Below, piece after piece: positions 15,952-24,024 of a stretch of DNA of 32,559 bases. Under the pieces are notes generated by a model that ran no database searches, had not been told where the DNA came from, and worked only from the letters and a program-made list of their open reading frames with translations. The DNA comes from an uncultured Ruminococcus sp. (lineage in GTDB: Bacteria; Bacillota; Clostridia; Oscillospirales; Ruminococcaceae). How positions within the stretch are numbered: position 1 is the stretch's first letter; every line of letters begins with the position of its first letter. The stretch lies in the NCBI GenBank assembly GCA_900551505.1, contig URWK01000001.1, forward strand, positions 1 to 32,559. The letters run 5' to 3'. The position numbers and the translations under genes are program-made.

Positions 15952-16269
15952 GTGGCAGGCAATAACGAAAAAATCAGAATCAAGATTAAGGGTTATGAAC
16001 ATGCAGTTGTTGATGCAGCAGCAGCTAAGATAGTTATGGCAGCTAAGAACAGTGGAGCAAGAGTTTCAGGTCCTATTCCGCTCCCTACAGACAAAGAGGT
16101 TATCACAATCCTCAGAGCTGTTCATAAGTACAAGGATAGCCGTGAGCAGTTTGAACAGAGAACTCACAAGAGACTTATCGACGTTCTCAGACCAACAGCA
16201 AAGACTACTGATGCTCTCCAGAACCTTGAACTTCCCGCAGGCGTTGACGTTGTAATGGAAGTTAAGTAA
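15952..16269 (+). CDS. rpsJ: 30S ribosomal protein S10
   Basis: Small-subunit head protein (NusE), also a partner of NusB/NusG in antitermination. The 105-residue protein has the S10 signature pattern IRIKIKGYEHAVVDAAA, SGPIPLPT and HKYKDSREQFEQRTHKRLIDV. It starts at GTG 15952, preceded by AAGGAGGCG about 10 nt upstream. It is the first gene of the S10-spc-alpha run, behind an unusually long leader, and is 71 nt from rplC. Confidence 0.97.
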   Translation: MAGNNEKIRIKIKGYEHAVVDAAAAKIVMAAKNSGARVSGPIPLPTDKEVITILRAVHKYKDSREQFEQRTHKRLIDVLRPTAKTTDALQNLELPAGVDVVMEVK

Positions 16270-16340
16270 TTTCCGGAGCTTCGTTCGTCACGGTCAAGTC
16301 GGTAAACACCGACCAATAACTGATTAGGAGGAAACATATA

Positions 16341-16973
16341 ATGCAGAAAGGTATTATCGCAAAGAAAATCGGTATGACACAGATTTTCGATGAAACGGGT
16401 AAAGTTCTTCCCGTAACTGTTGTTGAAGCAGGCCCTTGCATAGTTGTTCAGAAGAAGACAACTGAAAAGGACGGCTATGAAGCTGTACAGCTTGGTTTCG
16501 GCGACATGAAGGCTACTAAGGTAACAAAGCCTATGAAGGGTCACTTCGACAAGGCTGAAGTAGCTTACAAAAAGACTCTCAAGGAATTCAGACTTGACGA
16601 TACATCATCCCTCAATGTAGGCGACCTTCTCAAAGCAGATACATTCGCTGTAGGAGATATGGTTGATGTAAGCGGTACAAGCAAAGGTAAGGGCTTCCAG
16701 GGTCCTATAAAGAGAAACAACCAGCACAGACTCAAGGAAACTCATGGTACAGGCCCTGTTCACAGACAGGCAGGTTCAATGGGTGCTTGTTCATCACCAT
16801 CAAGAATCTATAAGGGCAAAGTCCTTGCAGGTCATATGGGTGCAGAACAAGTTACAGTTCAGAACCTTGAAGTAGTAAAGGTTGACACAGAAAACAATCT
16901 CATCGCAATCAAGGGTGCAATCCCGGGCCCAAAGGGCGGAATCATCTGCATCGTTGACAGCGTGAAAGCTTAA
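16341..16973 (+). CDS. rplC: 50S ribosomal protein L3
   Basis: Early-assembly 23S rRNA-binding protein near the peptidyl transferase centre. The 210-residue protein has the N-terminal IIAKKIGMTQIFDETGKVLPVTVVEAG and the central loop KGKGFQGPIKR...GPVHRQAGSMG typical of L3. The ATG start is set by TTAGGAGG. The 71-nt gap from rpsJ contains a small hairpin GTCGGT-AAAC-ACCGAC (16298-16313), the only sizeable gap early in the S10 section. Confidence 0.97.
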   Translation: MQKGIIAKKIGMTQIFDETGKVLPVTVVEAGPCIVVQKKTTEKDGYEAVQLGFGDMKATKVTKPMKGHFDKAEVAYKKTLKEFRLDDTSSLNVGDLLKADTFAVGDMVDVSGTSKGKGFQGPIKRNNQHRLKETHGTGPVHRQAGSMGACSSPSRIYKGKVLAGHMGAEQVTVQNLEVVKVDTENNLIAIKGAIPGPKGGIICIVDSVKA

Positions 16974-16990
16974 GGAAGGAGGATGCAGTA

Positions 16991-17614
16991 ATGTCTAAGG
17001 TTTCAGTTTTTGATATGACAGGCAGTCAGGTTTCCGAAATGGAAATAGCAGACTCCATCTTTGCTATAGAACCTAACACAGCGGTTATGCACGCATCTGT
17101 TGTAAACTATCTCGCAAATCAGCGTCAGGGTACACAGTCAACTCTTACAAGAACAGAAGTAAGAGGTGGCGGTAGAAAGCCATGGCGTCAGAAGGGTACA
17201 GGTCATGCAAGACAGGGTTCAATCCGTGCTCCACAGTGGACACACGGCGGTATCGCTCTCGGCCCTAAGCCAAGAAGCTACAGATACACACTTAACAAAA
17301 AGGTAAGAAGACTTGCTATGAAGTCTGCACTTTCTACAAAGGTTAAGGACAATAACCTTATCGTTCTTGACAACATCCAGATGGACGAATTCAAGACAAA
17401 GACTATTGTCAATATGCTTAAAGCCCTTAACGTTGAAGGCAAGGCTCTCATCGTAATGCCTGAAGTAAACGAAAAGGTTATCAAGAGTGCTTCAAATATC
17501 GCAGGCGTAAAGACTGCTCTTGTAAATACTCTTAATGTTTATGATATTCTCAACTATGACAAGTTCATCGTTGTTAAGAATGCCGTTGCAAAAATCGAGG
17601 AGGTGTACGCATAA
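16991..17614 (+). CDS. rplD: 50S ribosomal protein L4
   Basis: Primary 23S rRNA-binding protein whose loop lines the exit tunnel; in gammaproteobacteria it also autoregulates the S10 operon. The 207-residue protein contains the tunnel-loop region RGGGRKPWRQKGTGHARQGS and IRAPQWTHGG. AAGGAGGA precedes the ATG. Its TAA overlaps the rplW ATG by one base (TAATG), so translation of the two is likely coupled. Confidence 0.97.
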   Translation: MSKVSVFDMTGSQVSEMEIADSIFAIEPNTAVMHASVVNYLANQRQGTQSTLTRTEVRGGGRKPWRQKGTGHARQGSIRAPQWTHGGIALGPKPRSYRYTLNKKVRRLAMKSALSTKVKDNNLIVLDNIQMDEFKTKTIVNMLKALNVEGKALIVMPEVNEKVIKSASNIAGVKTALVNTLNVYDILNYDKFIVVKNAVAKIEEVYA

Positions 17615-17910
17615 TGAAAGCACCACAGGATATTATCATCAAGCCGGTTATCACTGAAAAGAGCATGGACTCACTTCAGGAAGGCAAGTACACTTTCAAA
17701 GTTGCAAAGAACGCTAACAAGGTTGAAATCAAAAGAGCTATCGAAACTCTCTTTGACGGCGTTAAAGTTGCAAAGGTAAATACAGTTAACTGCCGTGGCA
17801 GACAGAGAAGAGTCGGTATGAATATCGGCAAGACTCCTGACTGGAAAAAGGCAATTGTTACTCTCGCAGAGGGTTCAAAGACTATCGAATTCTTTGAAAA
17901 CATGATTTAA
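17614..17910 (+). CDS. rplW: 50S ribosomal protein L23
   Basis: Exit-tunnel rim protein that docks trigger factor and SRP. The 98-residue protein shows DIIIKPVITEKSMDSLQEGKY and the RRVGMNIGKTPDWKKAIVTL C-terminal half typical of L23. The ribosome site GAGGAGGTG lies inside the end of rplD. A 79-nt gap follows before rplB. Confidence 0.96.
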   Translation: MKAPQDIIIKPVITEKSMDSLQEGKYTFKVAKNANKVEIKRAIETLFDGVKVAKVNTVNCRGRQRRVGMNIGKTPDWKKAIVTLAEGSKTIEFFENMI

Positions 17911-17989
17911 TCAGGTCTTTCAAAGACGTATGGGACTTATGCACCCGCCAAAAACGCATTTTTATTTAAAAATTAAGGAGTGAATACAC

Positions 17990-18823
17990 ATGGCAATGAA
18001 AACCTTTAAGCCGACTTCTCCTTCACGTCGTCAGATGACTTGTACGGATTATTCGGGACTTTCTAAGGTTGCTCCTGAGAAGAGTCTTCTTGAACCTCTC
18101 AAGAAAAACTCAGGTAGAAACAGCTACGGAAGAATTACTGTTCGTCACAGAGGTGGCGGTAACAGAAGAAAATATCGTGTTATAGATTTCAAGCGTGACA
18201 AGGAAAACATGAACGCTACAGTTCTTACACTCGAATACGACCCGAACCGTTCAGCACATATCGCTCTCCTCCAGTATGAAGACGGAGAAAAGAGATATAT
18301 CATCGCTCCAAACGGTCTTAACGTAGGCGACACTGTAAGAAGCGGTGCAGATGCAGACATCAAGGCAGGAAATGCACTTCCACTCGCAAACATTCCTGAC
18401 GGTACTGTAATCCACAACATTGAACTTTATCCTGGCAAGGGCGCTCAGCTCGTTCGTTCAGCAGGTAACGCTGCTCAGCTCATGGGTAAGGAAGGAAATT
18501 ATGCACTCGTTAAGCTCCCTTCAGGCGAAATGAGAAAAGTTGCTCTCAACTGCAAGGCTACTGTTGGTCAGGTTGGTAACATCGACCACAACAACGTTAA
18601 CTACGGTAAAGCCGGCAGAGTAAGACACATGGGTTGGAGACCTACTGTAAGAGGTTCTGTTATGAACCCATGCGACCACCCACACGGCGGTGGTGAAGGT
18701 AAATCACCTGTAGGACGTCCGGGACCTGTAACACCTTGGGGCAAACCTACACTCGGTTATAAGACTCGTAAGAAGCACAACCGTTCTGACAAGTACATCG
18801 TAAAGAGAAGAAACGGTAAATAA
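17990..18823 (+). CDS. rplB: 50S ribosomal protein L2
   Basis: Highly conserved 23S rRNA-binding protein needed for subunit association and peptidyl transferase activity. The 277-residue protein ends with the diagnostic MNPCDHPHGGGEGKSPVGRP, which includes the conserved functional His, then GPVTPWGKPTLGYKTRKKHN. The N-terminal half contains GGGNRRKYRVIDFKRDK. AAGGAGTG precedes the ATG by 7 nt. Confidence 0.98.
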   Translation: MAMKTFKPTSPSRRQMTCTDYSGLSKVAPEKSLLEPLKKNSGRNSYGRITVRHRGGGNRRKYRVIDFKRDKENMNATVLTLEYDPNRSAHIALLQYEDGEKRYIIAPNGLNVGDTVRSGADADIKAGNALPLANIPDGTVIHNIELYPGKGAQLVRSAGNAAQLMGKEGNYALVKLPSGEMRKVALNCKATVGQVGNIDHNNVNYGKAGRVRHMGWRPTVRGSVMNPCDHPHGGGEGKSPVGRPGPVTPWGKPTLGYKTRKKHNRSDKYIVKRRNGK

Positions 18824-18845
18824 TTCTTGAAAGGAGGAGCATTAA

Positions 18846-19127
18846 ATGAGCAGAAGCATCAAAAAAGGCCCTTACGTTCAGGAGAGGCTTTTAAAGAGAG
18901 TTGAACAGATGAACGAAGCAGGCGAAAAGAAGGTTCTCAAGACTTGGAGCCGTTCTTCAACAATTTTCCCTGATTTCGTTGGACACACATTCGCAGTTCA
19001 TGACGGCCGTAAGCACGTTCCTGTATATGTAACAGAAGATATGGTTGGTCATAAGCTCGGAGAATTTGCACCTACAAGAACTTATAAGGGTCATGCAGGT
19101 TCAAAGACATCAAACAACGGTAAGTAA
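18846..19127 (+). CDS. rpsS: 30S ribosomal protein S19
   Basis: Head protein that forms a complex with S13 near the A-site. The 93-residue protein has MSRSIKKGPYVQERLL and the signature FVGHTFAVHDGRKHVPVYVTEDMVGHKLGEF. AAAGGAGGAG precedes the ATG. It lies 22 nt after rplB and 24 nt before rplV in the usual S10 order. Confidence 0.97.
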   Translation: MSRSIKKGPYVQERLLKRVEQMNEAGEKKVLKTWSRSSTIFPDFVGHTFAVHDGRKHVPVYVTEDMVGHKLGEFAPTRTYKGHAGSKTSNNGK

Positions 19128-19151
19128 TCAGGCGGAAGGAGGAATTTCCAG

Positions 19152-19487
19152 ATGGAAGCAAGAGCATATTTGAAAAATGCAAGAATTGCACCAAGAAAAG
19201 TGCAGATTGTTCTTGACTTAATCAGAGGCAAGAACGTTCAGGAAGCAAAGGCTATCCTTGATTATACTCCGAAGGCTGCCTGTGAAGATTTAAAGAAGCT
19301 TCTCAAGTCCGCTGTTGCAAACGCAGAAAACAATAACAACATGGACCCAGAAAAGCTTTATATTTCAGAATGTTTCGTTTGCCCGGGTCCTGTAATGAAG
19401 CGTGTTATGCCAAGAGCACAGGGCAGAGCTTACAGAATACTCAAGAGAACTTCTCATGTAACTCTCGTAGTTAAAGAAAAAGAATAA
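19152..19487 (+). CDS. rplV: 50S ribosomal protein L22
   Basis: 23S rRNA-binding protein with a beta-hairpin lining the exit tunnel, a known macrolide-resistance site in other bacteria. The 111-residue protein has ARIAPRKVQIVLDLIRGK and the hairpin signature VMKRVMPRAQGRAYRILKRTSHVT, both intact. GGAAGGAGGAA precedes the ATG. Confidence 0.97.
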   Translation: MEARAYLKNARIAPRKVQIVLDLIRGKNVQEAKAILDYTPKAACEDLKKLLKSAVANAENNNNMDPEKLYISECFVCPGPVMKRVMPRAQGRAYRILKRTSHVTLVVKEKE

Positions 19488-19507
19488 TCCCAAACAGGAG
19501 GTAAACT

Positions 19508-20236
19508 ATGGGCCAGAAAGTAAATCCACACGGTCTCCGTGTCGGCGTTATTAAGGATTGGGATTCTCGTTGGTTCGCAAGCAAGAAGGATTTCGGAGAT
19601 ACTCTCGTTGAAGATTACAATATCCGTAACTTCATCAAGTCACAGAAAAATTTCAGTGATGCAGGTATTCCAAAAATCGAAATCGAACGTTTTGCAGGTA
19701 ACAGAGTAAGAATCCATATCCATTGTGCAAAGCCTGGTATCGTAATCGGTAAGGGCGGTACAGAAATCGAAGAACTCAGAAACAAGCTTATCAAGATGAT
19801 GGGCAAAGACGTTTCTATCAATATTATGGAAGTAAAACAGCCTGACATTGACGCTCAGCTCGTTGCAGAAAAGATTGCGAAAGACCTTGAAAACAGAATT
19901 TCTTTCCGTCGTGCAATGAAACAGTCAATCGGCAGAGCAATGAAACTCGGTGCAAAGGGTATCAAGACAAGAGTTTCAGGTCGTCTCGGCGGTGCAGAAA
20001 TCGCAAGAGCCGAAAGTTATCACGAAGGTACTATTCCGCTCCAGACAATCCGTGCAGACATTGACTACGGTACAGCTGAAGCACACACAACTTACGGAAG
20101 ACTTGGCGTAAAGGTATGGATATACAAGGGCGAAGTTCTCAAGGGCGAAGCTCCGAAACAGCAGGAACAGCCTGCAAAGCCAAGAAGAAACCGCAGAGAA
20201 GGAGGTAATAACCATGCTGCTTCCAAAAAGAGTTAA
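19508..20236 (+). CDS. rpsC: 30S ribosomal protein S3
   Basis: Head protein at the mRNA entry channel. The 242-residue protein has the N-terminal MGQKVNPHGLRVG, a type II KH domain with VIGKGG at about 79-84, and the C-terminal domain RVSGRLGGAEIARAE. The tail after about residue 215 is basic (KPRRNRREGG) and its coding end overlaps the rplP start by 23 bp; the rplP ribosome site is inside it. AGGAGGTAAA precedes the ATG. Confidence 0.97.
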   Translation: MGQKVNPHGLRVGVIKDWDSRWFASKKDFGDTLVEDYNIRNFIKSQKNFSDAGIPKIEIERFAGNRVRIHIHCAKPGIVIGKGGTEIEELRNKLIKMMGKDVSINIMEVKQPDIDAQLVAEKIAKDLENRISFRRAMKQSIGRAMKLGAKGIKTRVSGRLGGAEIARAESYHEGTIPLQTIRADIDYGTAEAHTTYGRLGVKVWIYKGEVLKGEAPKQQEQPAKPRRNRREGGNNHAASKKS

Positions 20237-20639
20237 GTATAGAAGAGTTCACAGAGGTCGTATGACAGGCAAGGCTTACAGAGGAAACAAAGTTTCATAC
20301 GGAGATTTCGGTCTTCAGGCTCTCGAACCGGCTTGGATTACTTCAAATCAGATAGAAGCTGCCCGTATCGCTATGACACGTTACATCAAGCGTGGCGGTC
20401 AGGTTTGGATAAAGATTTTCCCTGACAAGCCGGTTACACAGAAACCTGCCGGCGTAAGAATGGGTTCAGGTAAAGGTTCACCGGAATACTGGGTTGCAGT
20501 TGTTAAGCCGGGCAGAGTAATGTTTGAAATCGCCGGCGTACCTGAAGAAACAGCAAGAGAAGCTATGCGTCTTGCAATGCACAAACTTCCTATCAAGTGT
20601 AAGTTTGTAGCTAAGGAAACAGAAGGAGGAGAACAGTAA
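20214..20639 (+). CDS. rplP: 50S ribosomal protein L16
   Basis: Protein that organises the A-site tRNA region of the large subunit. The 141-residue protein has MLLPKRVKYRRVHRGRM, the conserved GSGKGSPEYWVAVVKPG segment and IAGVPEETAREAMRLAMHKLP. The AGGAGGTAA ribosome site is inside rpsC, and the stop overlaps the rpmC ATG by one base (TAATG), implying coupled translation across three genes. Confidence 0.97.
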   Translation: MLLPKRVKYRRVHRGRMTGKAYRGNKVSYGDFGLQALEPAWITSNQIEAARIAMTRYIKRGGQVWIKIFPDKPVTQKPAGVRMGSGKGSPEYWVAVVKPGRVMFEIAGVPEETAREAMRLAMHKLPIKCKFVAKETEGGEQ

Positions 20640-20830
20640 TGAAAGCTACTGAAATCAGAGAATTATCTGTACAGGAAATGACAACAAAGCTTGACGAACT
20701 GAAACAGGAACTGTTTGCACTCCGTTTCCGTCATGCTGTAAATCAGCTTGAAAACACAGCTCGCCTTAACGCTGTTAAGAAAGACATCGCTCGTGTAAAG
20801 ACTGTTCTCCGTGAACAGGCAACAAAGTAA
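20639..20830 (+). CDS. rpmC: 50S ribosomal protein L29
   Basis: Small two-helix protein at the tunnel exit next to L23. The 63-residue protein has MKATEIRELSVQEMTTKL and the family core LKQELFALRFRHAVNQLENTAR. GAAGGAGGAG lies in the end of rplP, with one base of overlap. Confidence 0.95.
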   Translation: MKATEIRELSVQEMTTKLDELKQELFALRFRHAVNQLENTARLNAVKKDIARVKTVLREQATK

Positions 20831-20848
20831 GAAAGGGAGGATTTAGCT

Positions 20849-21106
20849 GTGTCTGAGAGAAACCTTAGAAAAACAAGAGTTGGTAAAGTTGTCAGCGACA
20901 AAATGGACAAGACAGTTGTTGTTGCAATTATCGACAACGTTAAACACCCGCTTTACAAGAAAATCATCAAGCGTACAGTGAAGCTCAAGGCTCACGATGA
21001 AGAAAATCAGTGCAGAATCGGTGACAAGGTTGAACTTATGGAAACTCGTCCACTTTCAAAAGATAAGAGATGGAGAGTAGTCAACATCATCGAAAGAGCA
21101 GAATAA
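20849..21106 (+). CDS. rpsQ: 30S ribosomal protein S17
   Basis: OB-fold protein that binds 16S rRNA early in assembly. The 85-residue protein has RKTRVGKVVSDKMDKTVVVAI and CRIGDKVELMETRPLSKDKRW, the S17 signature. It starts at GTG 20849, with AAAGGGAGG upstream. In E. coli this is the last gene of the S10 operon; here a hairpin follows before rplN. Confidence 0.96.
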   Translation: MSERNLRKTRVGKVVSDKMDKTVVVAIIDNVKHPLYKKIIKRTVKLKAHDEENQCRIGDKVELMETRPLSKDKRWRVVNIIERAE

Positions 21107-21117
21107 TATTTGTAACC

Positions 21118-21136
21118 CCGCTTCATTGTGAAGCGG
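21118..21136 (+). promoter_or_regulatory. Hairpin at the rpsQ-rplN (S10/spc) junction
   Basis: CCGCTTCA / TGAAGCGG with a 3-nt centre (or 7 bp with a 5-nt loop) in the 54-nt gap. There is no U run after it, so it is not a clear terminator; an RNA processing or regulatory role is possible. Confidence 0.45.
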
Positions 21137-21160
21137 AATGTTTGAGAGGAGGAACTTACT

Positions 21161-21529
21161 GTGATACAGATGCAGTCTTACCTTAAGGTAGCTGACAACA
21201 CAGGTGCTAAGGAACTCATGTGCATCAGAGTTCTTGGCGGTACACGCAGAAGATATGCAAATATCGGTGACGTGGTAGTAGCTTCTGTAAAGAAAGCAAC
21301 ACCCGGTGGCGTTGTAAAAAAAGGCGACGTTGTTAAAGCCGTTATAGTTCGTTCGGCAAAGGGTCTCAGAAGAGAAGACGGTACTTATATCCGTTTTGAT
21401 GAGAACGCAGCCGTTATTATAAAAGATGATAAGACCCCAAAGGGTACACGTATTTTCGGACCAGTTGCAAGAGAACTCAGAGATAAAGATTATCTCAAGA
21501 TTCTGAGCCTTGCTCCGGAAGTACTTTAA
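21161..21529 (+). CDS. rplN: 50S ribosomal protein L14
   Basis: Intersubunit bridge protein, target of the silencing factor RsfS. The 122-residue length is standard, with QSYLKVADNTGAKELMCIRVLGG and KKGDVVKAVIVRSAKGLRREDGTYIRFDENA. It starts at GTG 21161 (reads MIQMQS), preceded by GAGAGGAGGAA. It is the first gene of the classical spc section. Confidence 0.97.
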   Translation: MIQMQSYLKVADNTGAKELMCIRVLGGTRRRYANIGDVVVASVKKATPGGVVKKGDVVKAVIVRSAKGLRREDGTYIRFDENAAVIIKDDKTPKGTRIFGPVARELRDKDYLKILSLAPEVL

Positions 21530-21544
21530 TTCGGAGGTGTCAGA

Positions 21545-21883
21545 ATGAGTAAGTTACATGTAAAAACCGGTGACACAGTCGTATTGCTCACAGGTAAGCA
21601 CGAAGACAAGTACACCAAAACAAAAGCCAGAAAAACAGGTAAGGTTCTTGAAGTTTCCCAGAAGGAAGGAAAAGTTATCGTTGAAGGAATCAACCTCGTA
21701 ACAAAGCACATGAAGCCTTCAAGACAGGGAGAATACGGCGGTATTATTATGGCTGAAGCTCCGATTTACGCTTGTAAGGTACAGCTTGTTTGCCCTAAGT
21801 GCGGTAAGCCAACCAGAGTAGGTCACGAAAAGGACGGCAAGAGCGTTCTCAGAGTATGCAAGAAGTGCGGAGAAAAATTCTGA
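21545..21883 (+). CDS. rplX: 50S ribosomal protein L24 with C-terminal zinc-ribbon Cys pairs
   Basis: Assembly-initiator protein that binds the 5' part of 23S rRNA. The 112-residue protein has an N-terminal KOW motif (MSKLHVKTGDTVVLLTGKHE) and the KHMKPSRQGEYGGIIMAEAPI region. The C-terminal domain carries CPKCG (C83, C86) and CKKCG (C105, C108), a likely zinc-binding C+ form; many L24 proteins lack these. TTCGGAGGTG precedes the ATG. Confidence 0.96.
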   Translation: MSKLHVKTGDTVVLLTGKHEDKYTKTKARKTGKVLEVSQKEGKVIVEGINLVTKHMKPSRQGEYGGIIMAEAPIYACKVQLVCPKCGKPTRVGHEKDGKSVLRVCKKCGEKF

Positions 21884-21898
21884 TAGGAGGAGAAAGAC

Positions 21899-22438
21899 AT
21901 GGCTAGATTAAAGGAATATTATGTTAGCAGTGTAGCTCCTGCTATGATGAAAAAATTCGGCTACAAGAGCGTTATGCAGATTCCAAAGCTCGACAAGGTT
22001 GTTATCAACGTCGGTGCAGGTGAAGCTCGTGAAAACAGCAAGGTTATCGAAGCTATCATGAATGATATAGCGACAATAACAGGTCAGAAGCCTGTGGTTT
22101 GCCGTGCCAAGAAGTCAGTTGCTAACTTTAAGCTCCGTGAAGGTATGCCAATCGGCGTTAAAGTTACACTCAGAAGTGAAAATATGTATGAATTCGTTGA
22201 CAAGCTTTTCAATGTTGCTTTCCCAAGAGTTCGTGACTTCAGAGGAATCAATCCGAATTCATTCGATGGAAGAGGAAACTATTCTACAGGTATCAAGGAA
22301 CAGCTCATCTTCCCTGAAATCGAATATGACAAGATTGACAAGGTAAGAGGTATGGACATCAACTTCATTACAACTGCCAACACAGATGAAGAAGCAAAAG
22401 AGTTACTCACACTTCTGGGTGCTCCGTTTGCTAAGTAA
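21899..22438 (+). CDS. rplE: 50S ribosomal protein L5
   Basis: 5S rRNA-binding protein of the central protuberance. The 179-residue protein has IPKLDKVVINVGAGEA, KPVVCRAKKSVANFKLREGMPIG-type sequence and the C-terminal FPEIEYDKIDKVRGMDINFITTA. GATAGGAGGAG precedes the ATG 15 nt after rplX. Confidence 0.97.
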   Translation: MARLKEYYVSSVAPAMMKKFGYKSVMQIPKLDKVVINVGAGEARENSKVIEAIMNDIATITGQKPVVCRAKKSVANFKLREGMPIGVKVTLRSENMYEFVDKLFNVAFPRVRDFRGINPNSFDGRGNYSTGIKEQLIFPEIEYDKIDKVRGMDINFITTANTDEEAKELLTLLGAPFAK

Positions 22439-22457
22439 TATGGAGGGAAATGGTTAA

Positions 22458-22643
22458 ATGGCTAAAAAAGCAATGGTTCTGAAACAGCAGAGAACTCCGA
22501 AGTATTCAACCCGTGCTTATAACAGATGTAAAATCTGCGGAAGACCTCATGCTTATCTGAGAAAATATGGCATTTGCCGTATCTGCTTCAGAGAGCTTGC
22601 ACATGACGGTCAGATTCCGGGTGTGAAGAAAGCAAGCTGGTAA
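22458..22643 (+). CDS. rpsN: 30S ribosomal protein S14, zinc type
   Basis: Head protein of the short, zinc-binding class (61 residues, sometimes called rpsZ). CxxC-x12-CxxC is visible: C24, C27, C40, C43 (RCKICGRPHAY ... GICRICFRELA). The second, longer zinc-free paralogue that some Firmicutes use under zinc limitation is not in this window. A GGAGGG site precedes the ATG. Confidence 0.96.
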   Translation: MAKKAMVLKQQRTPKYSTRAYNRCKICGRPHAYLRKYGICRICFRELAHDGQIPGVKKASW

Positions 22644-22667
22644 AAATATAAAGGAGGTCATTGGGCA

Positions 22668-23066
22668 ATGCAAATTACAGATACAATAGCAGATATTCTG
22701 ACCAGAATCCGCAATGCAAGCACTGCAAAGCACGCTACAGTTGACGTTCCTGCTTCAAACGTAAAGAAAGCAATTACACAGATTCTCGTTGACGAAGGAT
22801 ATGTAAAGGGCTTTCAGGTGATTGAGGACGGCAAACAGGGAATTATCAGAATAACTCTTAAATACACTGACAGCAAAACTCCTGTAATTACAGGTTTACG
22901 CAGAGTTTCAAAACCGGGTCTGCGTATTTATTCAAGTTGTGAGGATATGCCAAAGGTAAGAAAGGGTCTCGGAATCGCAATAGTTTCCACATCAAAGGGA
23001 ATTATGACAGACAAGAAGGCTCGTGAACTTAACGTAGGCGGAGAAGTCCTTGCATTCGTATGGTAA
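22668..23066 (+). CDS. rpsH: 30S ribosomal protein S8
   Basis: Primary 16S rRNA-binding protein; in E. coli it represses the spc operon by binding near the L5 start. The 132-residue protein has DTIADILTRIRNASTAKH and the C-terminal signature STSKGIMTDKKARELNVGGEVLAFVW. AAAGGAGGTC precedes the ATG. Confidence 0.97.
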   Translation: MQITDTIADILTRIRNASTAKHATVDVPASNVKKAITQILVDEGYVKGFQVIEDGKQGIIRITLKYTDSKTPVITGLRRVSKPGLRIYSSCEDMPKVRKGLGIAIVSTSKGIMTDKKARELNVGGEVLAFVW

Positions 23067-23081
23067 GGAGGTAAAAAAGCT

Positions 23082-23627
23082 ATGTCAAGAATAGGAAAAC
23101 AGCCAATAGTTGTTCCTGCAGGCGTAACAGTTACTAACAATAACAACCTCGTTACAGTAAAGGGAGCAAAGGGCGAACTTACAAAGCAGTTCTCAAAGGA
23201 ACTCACAATTGACGTTCAGGACGGACAGATTGTTGTTACACGTCCGACAGATGACAAGGAACATCGTTCACTTCACGGTCTTACAAGAACCCTCATCAAC
23301 AACATGGTAACAGGCGTTACAACAGGATTCTCAAAGACTCTCGAAATCGAAGGTGTCGGCTACAGAGCCGCTAAGCAGGGTAAGAACCTTGTAATGAACC
23401 TCGGTTACTCACACCAGGTTATCATGCCTGAAGGTAACGGAATCACAATTGATGTTCCTCAGCCAAACAAAATCGTAATCAACGGAATAGACAAGCAGGC
23501 AGTTGGCCAGTTCGCTGCCGAAGTACGTGAAAAACGTCCGCCAGAACCTTATAAGGGTAAAGGTATTCGTTATGAAGGCGAACACATTATCCGTAAGGAA
23601 GGTAAGGCCGGCAAGGGCAAGAAATAA
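23082..23627 (+). CDS. rplF: 50S ribosomal protein L6
   Basis: Protein near the GTPase-associated centre, formed by two repeated domains. The 181-residue protein has MSRIGKQPIVVPAGVTV and the C-terminal signature RPPEPYKGKGIRYEGEHI. AAGGAGGTAA precedes the ATG. Confidence 0.97.
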   Translation: MSRIGKQPIVVPAGVTVTNNNNLVTVKGAKGELTKQFSKELTIDVQDGQIVVTRPTDDKEHRSLHGLTRTLINNMVTGVTTGFSKTLEIEGVGYRAAKQGKNLVMNLGYSHQVIMPEGNGITIDVPQPNKIVINGIDKQAVGQFAAEVREKRPPEPYKGKGIRYEGEHIIRKEGKAGKGKK

Positions 23628-23646
23628 TTAAAGGAGTGAAATTGCA

Positions 23647-24006
23647 ATGGTAAATAAAGCTGATAGCAATAAGGCAAGACTTAAAAGACATCGCAGAGTC
23701 CGTGCCAAGATTTCCGGCACTCCGGAACGTCCTCGTCTTAACGTATTCCGTTCAACAAAACACATCTACGCACAGATTATTGATGATGTAAACGGAGTTA
23801 CACTCGCAGCTGCTTCAAGTATGTCAAAGGGCTTTGAAGGCGATGGCGGTAATATTGAAGGTGCAAAGAAAGTCGGAGAAATGATTGCAAAAGCTGCTCT
23901 CGAAAAGGGCATTTCAGAAGTCGTTTTCGACAGAGGCGGTTATCTCTACCACGGCCGTGTTAAAGAACTCGCTGACGGTGCAAGAGAAAACGGTCTGAAA
24001 TTCTAA
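23647..24006 (+). CDS. rplR: 50S ribosomal protein L18
   Basis: 5S rRNA-binding partner of L5. The 119-residue protein has RHRRVRAKISGTPERPRLNVFRS, HIYAQIIDD and the C-terminal VFDRGGYLYHGRVKELADGARE. AAAGGAGTG precedes the ATG 19 nt after rplF. Confidence 0.97.
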   Translation: MVNKADSNKARLKRHRRVRAKISGTPERPRLNVFRSTKHIYAQIIDDVNGVTLAAASSMSKGFEGDGGNIEGAKKVGEMIAKAALEKGISEVVFDRGGYLYHGRVKELADGARENGLKF

Positions 24007-24024
24007 TCAAGGAGGTAATAGATT

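Noticed and set aside
16164..16544. 126-codon minus-strand ORF across the rpsJ-rplC gap
   Set aside because: It overlaps the ends of two certain genes and has no start signal.
17915..17927. GTCTTTCAAAGAC dyad in the rplW-rplB gap
   Set aside because: The centre is too small to fold as drawn and the remaining 4-bp stem is not significant.
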